A DNA stretch of 43,919 bases from Sulfobacillus benefaciens (GTDB lineage: Bacteria; Bacillota; Sulfobacillia; Sulfobacillales; Sulfobacillaceae). The stretch covers positions 1 through 43,919 of the forward strand of contig PXYT01000028.1 in assembly GCA_003023725.1 (NCBI GenBank), given 5' to 3'. The notes under the pieces are model-generated. The model saw only the letters and a list, made by a program, of their open reading frames with translations, was not told where the DNA came from and ran no database searches. Within the stretch, counting starts at the first letter, position 1. The number at the start of each line of letters is the position of its first letter. Positions 34,223 to 43,919 of the stretch are shown piece after piece. The position numbers were made by a program, and so were the translations under genes.

Positions 34223-34522
34223 TTAACGGTCGCCTCCGTCCATAATCCGAGGTACCCCAAACATATTGTCACGGCGATCCGGCGCATTTTTTAGTGCCTC
34301 TTCCACTGGCAAGGACGTTCGCACCTGATCATCCCGTAAAGGCATCGTCAACGGGATAACATGCATCGTGGGGTCAATGTCATCGGTATTCAATTCATTA
34401 AGCTGGGTCATGTATTCCAAAACGGCATCCAAATGCACAGTCATTCGGGCAGCATCCTCCGACTCAAGTCGAATCCGTGCAAGACGAGCCACATGTTTAA
34501 CCTGTTCTTGCGATAACGACAC
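34223..34522 (-). CDS. gatC: Aspartyl/glutamyl-tRNA amidotransferase subunit C
   Basis: About 99 residues. GatC is the small belt subunit that stabilises GatA-GatB. The family pattern VKHVARLARIRLESEDAARM, then YMTQLNELNTDDIDPT and the closing MPLRDDQV is present. A GTG at 34522 after GAGGGGTGTAAA is the likely start; an ATG five codons earlier overlaps that ribosome site. First gene of the gatCAB operon. Confidence 0.94.
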   Translation of the reverse strand: MSLSQEQVKHVARLARIRLESEDAARMTVHLDAVLEYMTQLNELNTDDIDPTMHVIPLTMPLRDDQVRTSLPVEEALKNAPDRRDNMFGVPRIMDGGDR

Positions 34523-34546
34523 TTTACACCCCTCCATAACCTAACA

Positions 34547-34576
34547 ATTATAACATGCATCTCATCGCTTTTTGAA
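34547..34576 (-). promoter_or_regulatory. Probable promoter of gatCAB
   Basis: On the minus strand TATAAT (34552-34547) is preceded by TTCAAA (34576-34571) at a spacing of 18. The -10 box is perfect and the -35 weak. It lies about 25 bases upstream of gatC. Confidence 0.55.
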
Positions 34577-34819
34577 ATCGAGAACCAGCCATTCCGGCAC
34601 TCCTCTTGAGTTCCAGCCCTGTTGTGATGCCCGTTGTCACCCCGTGTCTCCCCGGTTAATTGTCCCGGGGAACCATTTTCGGTAAAGTGGAAGGCAGAAA
34701 GAATTATGAACCATGTTCGTATAAACCATGGCATGCGAGGGCACAACTAGCAGCAAATTATACAAAAACCGGTTTTTGGTTTTGTTTCGGCAAGATTCGG
34801 GGAGACAAGGTGGATAATC

Positions 34820-35200
34820 GTGACAGGAATTCAGAAACAAAGATATGGGCTTATCGCCTTAGTCGTGGTGTTAGCCATATTAACCGTATATCCGCAAAAA
34901 ACTCGAGAATACCACATTACACAAAAGGGCCCTATCACCCATATTGGTCAAGGATTTGACGGAGGATTCGTAGAGATTCAGGTCGGTTCGACTATATTTG
35001 ATAATCCGGTAATCAATGCTCCGTCAAGTGCCGGGGTGTCACTCCCTCCTCATCTTAAGGTCGGAGAATATGTCGAGGCAGCCGGGGAGTGGACGGCAAC
35101 AGGGCCTTGGTGGCAGTTTCAGCGTCCCGCTCCTCCTAAAGTCGTCAAATTAACCCGCTTTAGCCTCGTACGTCCCGCCAAATCGTCACACAAGGCATGA
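34820..35200 (+). CDS. Membrane-anchored hypothetical protein
   Basis: 126 residues. An N-terminal hydrophobic helix (YGLIALVVVLAILTVYP) could be a membrane anchor or uncleaved signal. The rest is a small soluble domain rich in beta strands, with GPITHIGQGFDGGFVEIQVG and YVEAAGEWTATGPWWQF, perhaps OB-like. I do not recognise a family. The GTG at 34820 is preceded by GGGGAGACAAGGTGG. It stands alone between gatCAB and the peptide-transporter genes, and its stop lies inside a strong terminator hairpin. Confidence 0.6.
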   Translation: MTGIQKQRYGLIALVVVLAILTVYPQKTREYHITQKGPITHIGQGFDGGFVEIQVGSTIFDNPVINAPSSAGVSLPPHLKVGEYVEAAGEWTATGPWWQFQRPAPPKVVKLTRFSLVRPAKSSHKA

Positions 35201-35232
35201 CGAAAAGGATGGCAAATCCGTCCTTTTCGTCA
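35198..35232. terminator. Bidirectional hairpin between convergent genes
   Basis: TGACGAAAAGGA (35198-35209) and TCCTTTTCGTCA (35221-35232) pair perfectly over 12 bp. It sits between the ends of the plus-strand membrane protein and the minus-strand oligopeptide ATPase, and the arms carry A and T runs, so it can terminate both. Confidence 0.8.
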
Positions 35233-35240
35233 CCTCCCCC

Positions 35241-36233
35241 TTATCGATAGTGACACGCAACCCAGTGGTCTGGGCCTGATTCCTTGAGGATAGGCCGATC
35301 CACTTTACATTTTTCCTGGGCTATCGGGCACCGGGTATGGAAACGGCATCCCGACGGCGGGTTAACCGGACTGGGCACGTCTCCTTGAAGAATGATCCGT
35401 TCCCGCTTAATATCCGGGTTGGGTATGGGAATCGCCGAAAACAGTGCCTCGGTGTAAGGATGTAACGGCTTGTGATAGATCTCTTCGGAGCTTGCGATCT
35501 CTACCATAGCTCCCAAATACATTACACCCACGCGGTCGGAAATATGACGAATAACATTCAAACCATGGGCAATAAACAAATACGTCAAACCGAATTCGTG
35601 CTGCAAATCCTCCATTAAGTTAAGAATCTGGGACTGAATCGACACATCAAGAGCCGAGACCGGTTCATCCGCCACAATTATTTTTGGATTGAGGGCGATG
35701 GCTCGGGCAATCCCGATGCGTTGACGCTGCCCTCCGGAAAACTCGTGCGGATAGCGCCGAACATGATACGATGCCAATCCTACAACCTCGAGTAATTGTC
35801 GTACACGGGCTTCCCGCTCTTTCCTGTTGCCAACGCGATGAATCACTAACGGCTCTTCGATGATTTGGCCGACCGACATTCTCGGATTCAGGGATCCAAA
35901 GGGGTCCTGAAAAATAATTTGCATTTCCCTGCGTAAGGCTCGCATCTCTCTTTTACTCAGCTTCGTGATATCCTGGCCTTCAAACTTTATGGTTCCCGAC
36001 GTTGGTTCGATCAATCGCAGCACAGCTCGGCCAGTGGTGGTTTTGCCACATCCGGACTCACCGACCAGCCCTAAGGTTTCACCCCGGCGAAGGTCAAAGC
36101 TTACACCGTCAACCGCCTTAACCTGGCCCACCACGCGTGAAAACAATCCCCCCGTAATGGGAAAATATTTTGTCAGGTCCCGCACTTCCATCAAAACGCC
36201 ATGTGCTTTTTGATCCTGCAGCACGGCACTCAT
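35241..36233 (-). CDS. oppF: Oligopeptide/dipeptide ABC transporter ATPase (OppF/DppF type)
   Basis: 330 residues. It has Walker [19 protein letters not shown]-loop [13 protein letters not shown], signature [16 protein letters not shown] and Walker [17 protein letters not shown]-terminal oligopeptide-transporter tail carries [15 protein letters not shown]. It energises uptake of peptides (or nickel, in related systems). The permease and binding-protein genes are not adjacent in this window. The ATG overlaps the end of the oppD-like gene. Confidence 0.92.
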   Translation of the reverse strand: MSAVLQDQKAHGVLMEVRDLTKYFPITGGLFSRVVGQVKAVDGVSFDLRRGETLGLVGESGCGKTTTGRAVLRLIEPTSGTIKFEGQDITKLSKREMRALRREMQIIFQDPFGSLNPRMSVGQIIEEPLVIHRVGNRKEREARVRQLLEVVGLASYHVRRYPHEFSGGQRQRIGIARAIALNPKIIVADEPVSALDVSIQSQILNLMEDLQHEFGLTYLFIAHGLNVIRHISDRVGVMYLGAMVEIASSEEIYHKPLHPYTEALFSAIPIPNPDIKRERIILQGDVPSPVNPPSGCRFHTRCPIAQEKCKVDRPILKESGPDHWVACHYR

Positions 36234-37240
36234 GAGGCCGCCTCCTTACCACTCGGTTGTTTCTGTGGATCCACGTGAAGCCAGCAACTGACTTTACGTC
36301 CTTCGGAAACCTCTGTTAACATGGGAGTTTTCTCCCGGCAAATATCCATGACCTTAGGGCAGCGGGGAGCAAAGGTGCACCCCTTAGGAAGATTGAGGGG
36401 ATTAGGCACCGTTCCCTCAATAACATGCAACTTTTCCGCCGCAGGCTGATCCAGGCGGGGAATAGAGTCCAATAACCCTTGCGTATAGGGATGCAAAGGT
36501 TCCCGAAACAGATCCCCTGTGGAACTCTCTTCAACAATTTTTCCCGCATACATCACGGCTACGCGATCAGCCATTTCGGCAACAACGCCCAAATCGTGAG
36601 TAATCAACATAATAGAGGTGTGAAACTCCCGTTTCAATTTCCGCATTAAATCCAGTATCTGAGCTTGAATGGTCACATCAAGTGCCGTAGTCGGTTCGTC
36701 GGCAATCAGCAATTGCGGGTTGCAGGACATTGCCATCGCAATCATCACACGTTGACGCATTCCCCCGGACATTTGATGGGGATATTCGCGGACACGCTTC
36801 TCGGGAGATGGAATGCCTACCTCCCTCAACATGTCCACTGCACGTTTCCATGCTTCTTTTTTATTGACTTTTTGATGGAGAACCACAGCTTCCGCTATTT
36901 GATCTCCTATTGTGTAAACCGGATTGAGAGACGTCATAGGTTCTTGAAAAATCATCGCAATGTCGTTGCCTCGGATTTTTCGCATTTCCTCGGAAGACTT
37001 GGTTAATAAGTTCTCACCACGGAACAGGATCTCGCCTCCCACAATCTTCCCGGGTGGACTCGGAATCAACTGCATAATAGAGAGAGATGTCACGCTCTTG
37101 CCGCACCCTGATTCTCCCACGATTCCAAGTGTTTCTTCCGAATTAATGTAAAAACTGACTTGATCAACGGATTTCACGACTCCGTCTTCGGTGAAAAAGT
37201 GGGTGCTCAAATTCCGGACATCCAGGACTCTCTCAGGCAC
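36230..37240 (-). CDS. oppD: Oligopeptide/dipeptide ABC transporter ATPase (OppD/DppD type)
   Basis: About 336 residues. It has Walker [37 protein letters not shown], signature [17 protein letters not shown], Walker [17 protein letters not shown] and the C-terminal [15 protein letters not shown] tail. It pairs with the OppF-like ATPase to power a peptide importer. GTG at 37240 has AAGGAG six bases upstream and gives the normal N-terminus; the longer frame begins at 37297. A promoter lies at 37324-37352. Confidence 0.92.
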   Translation of the reverse strand: MPERVLDVRNLSTHFFTEDGVVKSVDQVSFYINSEETLGIVGESGCGKSVTSLSIMQLIPSPPGKIVGGEILFRGENLLTKSSEEMRKIRGNDIAMIFQEPMTSLNPVYTIGDQIAEAVVLHQKVNKKEAWKRAVDMLREVGIPSPEKRVREYPHQMSGGMRQRVMIAMAMSCNPQLLIADEPTTALDVTIQAQILDLMRKLKREFHTSIMLITHDLGVVAEMADRVAVMYAGKIVEESSTGDLFREPLHPYTQGLLDSIPRLDQPAAEKLHVIEGTVPNPLNLPKGCTFAPRCPKVMDICREKTPMLTEVSEGRKVSCWLHVDPQKQPSGKEAAS

Positions 37241-37323
37241 ACCATTCGCTCCTTCCTCGCTTGCGTCGACATGATAAAAAACAAATAATGACGCCATAAT
37301 CCGACAATTGACTAATCTTATTT

Positions 37324-37352
37324 ATTATACGGCCTTATTGCAGACGCCGCAA
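37324..37352 (-). promoter_or_regulatory. Probable promoter of the oppDF pair
   Basis: On the minus strand TTGCGG (37352-37347) and TATAAT (37329-37324) are spaced by 17 bases. It lies between ligA and oppD and reads toward oppD. Confidence 0.6.
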
Positions 37353-37406
37353 TGACCAAAATCTCGTGTCCCCAGTGATTGCCGAGGGGCGCATCCTCCG
37401 CCCTGC

Positions 37407-41587
<4,181 letters not shown>

Positions 41588-41617
41588 GATAGCCTCCCGT
41601 GATATCCTCAATCTCCA

Positions 41618-41626
41618 TTATACCAC
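41618..41626 (-). promoter_or_regulatory. Extended -10 promoter of pcrA-ligA
   Basis: On the minus strand TGGTATAAT forms an extended -10 element (TGn plus perfect TATAAT) about 30 bases upstream of the pcrA start; no good -35 is present, as extended -10 promoters do not need one. Confidence 0.6.
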
Positions 41627-41655
41627 GGGACCGTTGCCAGCTCTTGAAAACCTCC

Positions 41656-41679
41656 CGGCAGGGTTTAATACCCCTGCCG
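41656..41679 (-). terminator. Hairpin downstream of the 102-residue ORF
   Basis: On the minus strand CGGCAGGG and CCCTGCCG form an 8-bp stem with an eight-base loop, followed by GGAGGTTTTC. It lies about 125 bases after the stop at 41803 and just before the pcrA promoter. The short T-run makes it a moderate terminator candidate. Together with the spacer it occupies the 41612-41802 gap. Confidence 0.5.
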
Positions 41680-41802
41680 CGTTTTCGGACAGCAGACCGT
41701 CTCGGAATCCGATGAGCTTAAACTCTCATGCCTGGGCAACGCCGTGATTGAGTACCCCGTCCCGAATCCATCACGTGTGGGGCCTGATTTCATGCCACAT
41801 CC

Positions 41803-42111
41803 TCAATGGACTCCTTCGGTTAAGCGAAACGCAGGTTTCAAATCAGGCTCACAAGTCACAAAATGCACATGGACCGTGCGAGGGCTGACATCGGTGTATA
41901 AGACGAAGTGACCGCGTGAAGACGGATCCGTGCCTTGGACCGAATCTTGCTGAAGTAACGATTTTGCAAGTTGTACCAATTCTGCTTCGGCCACTTCGGG
42001 ATTGGGCATTTGGTACCACAAAGCCAATACCCGATCGTCAATCCAATTAAAGCCCTTGGTTTGGTCCTGCCAAAAAAATCCTGATTCTATCAGTACTCTC
42101 GATAAATTCAC
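41803..42111 (-). CDS. Hypothetical protein, 102 residues
   Basis: Not recognised. The sequence is soluble and mixed alpha/beta, with WQDQTKGFNWIDDRVLALWY and VSPRTVHVHFVTCEPDLKP; it has one cysteine and no membrane segment. The start is GTG at 42111 with AAGGGGG at a good distance. It lies 50 bases after the YerC gene on the same strand, so the two are probably co-transcribed. Confidence 0.6.
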   Translation of the reverse strand: MNLSRVLIESGFFWQDQTKGFNWIDDRVLALWYQMPNPEVAEAELVQLAKSLLQQDSVQGTDPSSRGHFVLYTDVSPRTVHVHFVTCEPDLKPAFRLTEGVH

Positions 42112-42161
42112 TACGGTACCCCCTTGCTGCGTTAGCGCGCTAAAGCATGAAATCCAAAAAA

Positions 42162-42458
42162 TTACTCCGGATTCGAATCCATTTTATCCAGTACCGCCCG
42201 ATAGCCGTCGGCGCCGAAGGCCAAAGCCCTCTTGACACGAGAAATGGTTGCCGATGACGCGCCCGTAATGCGGGCAATATCATCGTAAGTCTGGCCTTGG
42301 TCCAACATTTGCGCTACCCACAGACGTTGAGCAATAGAGTGAAGTTCCTGAACGGTCAGAATATCTTCGAAAAAAGCCAGACACTCATCTCTTGTTTCCA
42401 ACGAAAGAAAAGCTCGACACAACAATTCAGTTTCCGGTGTTCTCAATTTCAAGTTCAT
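42162..42458 (-). CDS. yerC: TrpR-like regulator, YerC/YecD family
   Basis: 98 residues with the TrpR-type helix-turn-helix: ILTVQELHSIAQRLWVAQML, QTYDDIARITGASSATISRV and KRALAFGADGYRAVLD. In Bacillus yerC lies beside pcrA and ligA, as here. The family is widely conserved; its ligand and targets are poorly known. The ATG at 42458 follows GAGGTGAG. Confidence 0.9.
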   Translation of the reverse strand: MNLKLRTPETELLCRAFLSLETRDECLAFFEDILTVQELHSIAQRLWVAQMLDQGQTYDDIARITGASSATISRVKRALAFGADGYRAVLDKMDSNPE

Positions 42459-42494
42459 AACTCACCTCATAACGCAAATGAGAATAAGATGTTG

Positions 42495-42522
42495 ATTACA
42501 CTATACTCCTTCAACCGTTCAA
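42495..42522 (-). promoter_or_regulatory. Probable promoter of yerC
   Basis: On the minus strand TTGAAC (42522-42517) and TGTAAT (42500-42495) are 16 bases apart, about 35 bases upstream of the yerC ATG. Both hexamers are close to consensus. Confidence 0.45.
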
Positions 42523-42591
42523 CCACAAAGAATCCTTTCTCCCCTAAAATGTTGTCCACTCACGTCATCCATATTCTTCGAGGTGAGTGGT

Positions 42592-42858
42592 ATGACGTCT
42601 TTTCTGGGCGGCGCCCAATTGCGGGGACACACCCCCCCGCAGGATCCCATAAACTCTGTCGCCGTCGCCCTCAACGGCGGTCTCTCAAGGCATGAGTCGT
42701 TTGAGGGACATACTCTAGACGCACGTGGGTTTCATGGTGCACCGCTTTTTATACACTTTCTGCTGGTTCTTGGACCTTATTTCGGCGAGGTATCCGTCAT
42801 CCCCCTCCTTGTTTGTCATATTTTTTGCTCCTCTTCACGGTTGTTTAATAATGGTTGA
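42592..42858 (+). CDS. Candidate small protein with hydrophobic C-terminus
   Basis: An 88-codon frame begins with ATG four bases after GAGGTGAG, a near-ideal ribosome site. The first 50 residues are polar, and the rest is hydrophobic with APLFIHFLLVLGPYFGEV and VIPLLVCHIFCSSS, possibly one or two membrane segments. No family was recognised and there are no clear neighbours, so it may be chance. A 35-codon cysteine-containing frame (42851-42958, with CRIYPDCCTCP) overlaps its end without a ribosome site. The rest of the 42459-43081 interval holds the yerC and peroxiredoxin promoters. Confidence 0.3.
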   Translation: MTSFLGGAQLRGHTPPQDPINSVAVALNGGLSRHESFEGHTLDARGFHGAPLFIHFLLVLGPYFGEVSVIPLLVCHIFCSSSRLFNNG

Positions 42859-43007
42859 AACCGTTGAATGGAAAATCGGCTGCCGAATTTATCCCGACTG
42901 TTGCACCTGCCCTACTTTCTCGATGCTCTGGCCTAGTTACCGATTTTTCGCGGGATGATTCATGAGCTCATGGGAATTGCTACCCCCCCGAAATATTGTC
43001 TACCCCC

Positions 43008-43042
43008 TTGAATCATTTGATTTTCAATGGGACAATGAAAAT
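43008..43042 (+). promoter_or_regulatory. Promoter and overlapping palindrome upstream of the peroxiredoxin
   Basis: TTGAAT (43008-43013) and GACAAT (43031-43036) are 17 bases apart and read toward the peroxiredoxin. A 23-base imperfect palindrome with arms ATTTTCA (43020-43026) and TGAAAAT (43036-43042) spans the -10 box. Its position suggests a repressor operator; it does not match the PerR or Fur consensus closely. Confidence 0.45.
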
Positions 43043-43081
43043 GAAAATCACTATGATCTCATTTACCAAAGGAGCGGTGTC

Positions 43082-43531
43082 ATGCAGTTAGGAGAAATGG
43101 CCCCTGAAATCCGGGTTCAGGCAACCAATGGATCCACCTTTTCGTCCCGTGAACAAACTGCAAACGGTCCCCTCATCGTAGCTTTCTTCCCATTGGCCTT
43201 TACCCCCGGCTGAATTCAAGAACTGTCCACTTGGAGAGGGGACTTCACAAAGATTCAAGAGGCCGGGGCATCGCTTATTGCCTTGAGCACTGACCAGACA
43301 TTTGCTCAGCGTGTGTTTAAGGAATCGCTGGGAGGATTACCCTATGAGCTCGGATCGGATTGGATGCGAACGGTTTCCCAGGCTTATGGCGTTTATGACG
43401 CCAAGGGAGGATTTGCCCAGCGTTCCGTCTTTGTCCTCGACCGCGAACATCGGCTGATCTTCCAAAACACGGCGTTCAAAGCGGGAAACCGCGAACATTA
43501 TGACGAAGTGCTAAGCGCCTTAACCCGGTAA
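43082..43531 (+). CDS. Peroxiredoxin with in-frame TGA at the catalytic position (probable selenoprotein)
   Basis: A 149-residue thioredoxin-fold peroxiredoxin of the AhpE/AhpC-TSA type, which reduces hydrogen peroxide or organic hydroperoxides. The N-terminal half reads MQLGEMAPEIRVQATNG and LIVAFFPLAFTPG. Codon 44 is then TGA (43211-43213), and the same frame continues as IQELSTWRGDFTKIQEAGAS through SVFVLDREHRL to TAA at 43531. The peroxiredoxin motif PxxxTxxC reads P37-LAF-T41-PG-TGA44, so the TGA replaces exactly the peroxidatic cysteine; the conserved arginine is R114. There is no cysteine anywhere else in the protein. Together with a hairpin 11 bases downstream, this fits selenocysteine insertion, as known for PrxU of Eubacterium acidaminophilum. 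The ATG at 43082 has AAAGGAGCGG upstream. The alternative is a pseudogene with one nonsense change at the active site. Confidence 0.82.
43225..43243 (+). promoter_or_regulatory. SECIS-like hairpin after the in-frame TGA
   Basis: Eleven bases after the TGA, GTCCACTT (43225-43232) can pair with GAGGGGAC (43236-43243) around a GGA loop: four pairs, one A/G mismatch, then three more including a T-G. Bacterial SECIS elements are short hairpins within the coding region just after the UGA, with G in the first two loop positions about 16-37 bases from the UGA; here the loop begins 20 bases after it. The stem is short and was folded by eye. Confidence 0.5.
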
Positions 43532-43820
43532 AACCATTCAGGTAATGCCGGGACGTCCCATACAACATTGCATCCTCGCAATAGACTCTAGAACAGTTCA
43601 TGGTCCTCTTGTGTAAATGCACTGTCCTCAGTTATCAGTGTAAGAGGAACCTGCCAAAAGGTCACGGACGGCTACGCCTCACTCCCCGTCCGTGATTGTT
43701 GTCGTCATCGGGTCCACTTCCCATTCTCATCAAACGCTTCTAGGGAGCGAAAACTTCTACGGCTATTATCCCGTGTGGGAAAAGATACGCCTCACCCAGA
43801 ACAAACCCTTTCGAATGGCT
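43532..43820. other. Right-end spacer after the peroxiredoxin
   Basis: No confident gene. A plus frame (about 43700-43831) reads SENFYGYYPVWEKIRLTQNK without a convincing start and ends inside the terminal repeat; it may be a fragment belonging to the repeat's host element. The only clear feature is the terminator hairpin at 43662-43702. Confidence 0.4.
43662..43702 (+). terminator. Terminator after the peroxiredoxin
   Basis: TCACGGACGG (43662-43671) and CCGTCCGTGA (43686-43695) form a perfect 10-bp stem with a 14-base loop, followed by TTGTTGT. It lies about 130 bases after the TAA at 43531, as expected if the whole frame across the TGA is one transcription unit. Confidence 0.7.
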
Positions 43821-43919
43821 AAGGAGGCCTGAAATTTTAACGTACGAATAGGACGGTTATGCTGGACAACGGCTCTGCGTCTTGCTATGCTTCGTTGGGC
43901 AACTCTAACAAAGGAGCGG
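43821..43919. repeat. 99-base terminal inverted repeat, right copy
   Basis: Exact reverse complement of bases 1-99. The sequences inward of the two copies differ at once (G versus A at the first base), so the identity is limited to 99 bases. See the left copy for interpretation. Confidence 0.9.

Noticed and set aside
43082-43213. Short 43-residue protein ending at the TGA, with a separate gene starting at 43283
   Set aside because: The two parts are in the same frame, join without missing residues and together make one ordinary peroxiredoxin; no ribosome site precedes the second part.

Overview
The window looks like a complete assembly contig from a Gram-positive (Firmicutes-type) bacterium of moderate GC content. 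Signs of this are strong AGGAGG-like ribosome sites, frequent GTG and TTG starts, tightly overlapping operons, a gatCAB operon, a pcrA-ligA pair next to a YerC-type TrpR repressor, and a B12 riboswitch. The gene content resembles Sulfobacillus or a relative (an inference from general knowledge, not a search). The first and last 99 bases are exact reverse complements of each other, so both contig ends probably stop in the same repeat.

Left part, about 1-18,000. A transposase-like fragment and a decayed ANT(6)-type aminoglycoside adenylyltransferase pseudogene lie at the edge. They are followed by a long minus-strand cobalamin operon. It reads from a B12 riboswitch and terminator (about 17,815-17,591) through sirC, cobA-hemD, cobN, a chlI/chlD fusion, cbiC, cbiET, cbiL, cbiF, cbiG, cbiX and a cbiH-cbiJ fusion to cbiD (ends 1501). 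Together these genes convert uroporphyrinogen III to cobalt-precorrin/cobyrinate intermediates. The operon carries both the CbiX chelatase of the anaerobic route and a CobN + ChlID large chelatase.

Middle, about 18,000-27,000. A tandem crcB pair (fluoride channel) is followed on the plus strand by a class II aldolase, a carboxymuconolactone-decarboxylase-family protein and a PadR regulator. A minus-strand cluster then encodes parts of a type IV secretion-like machine: a VirB2-like subunit, a VirB6/TrbL-like membrane protein, PrgI, and VirB4 in two ORFs. Downstream of these are a SAF-domain (CpaB-like) protein and a CpaE/MinD-like protein with a ruined P-loop. No relaxase or coupling protein is visible.

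Right part, about 27,000-43,919. This is mostly housekeeping: a hotdog thioesterase, an amino-acid permease, a TrmA/RlmD-family rRNA methyltransferase, gatCAB, two oligopeptide-ABC ATPases, ligA, pcrA and a YerC regulator. Near the right end is the most striking gene, a peroxiredoxin at 43,082-43,531. An in-frame TGA stands exactly where the peroxidatic cysteine belongs, and a SECIS-like hairpin follows it, which points to a selenocysteine peroxiredoxin. No selenocysteine machinery is in the window, so this needs the rest of the genome.
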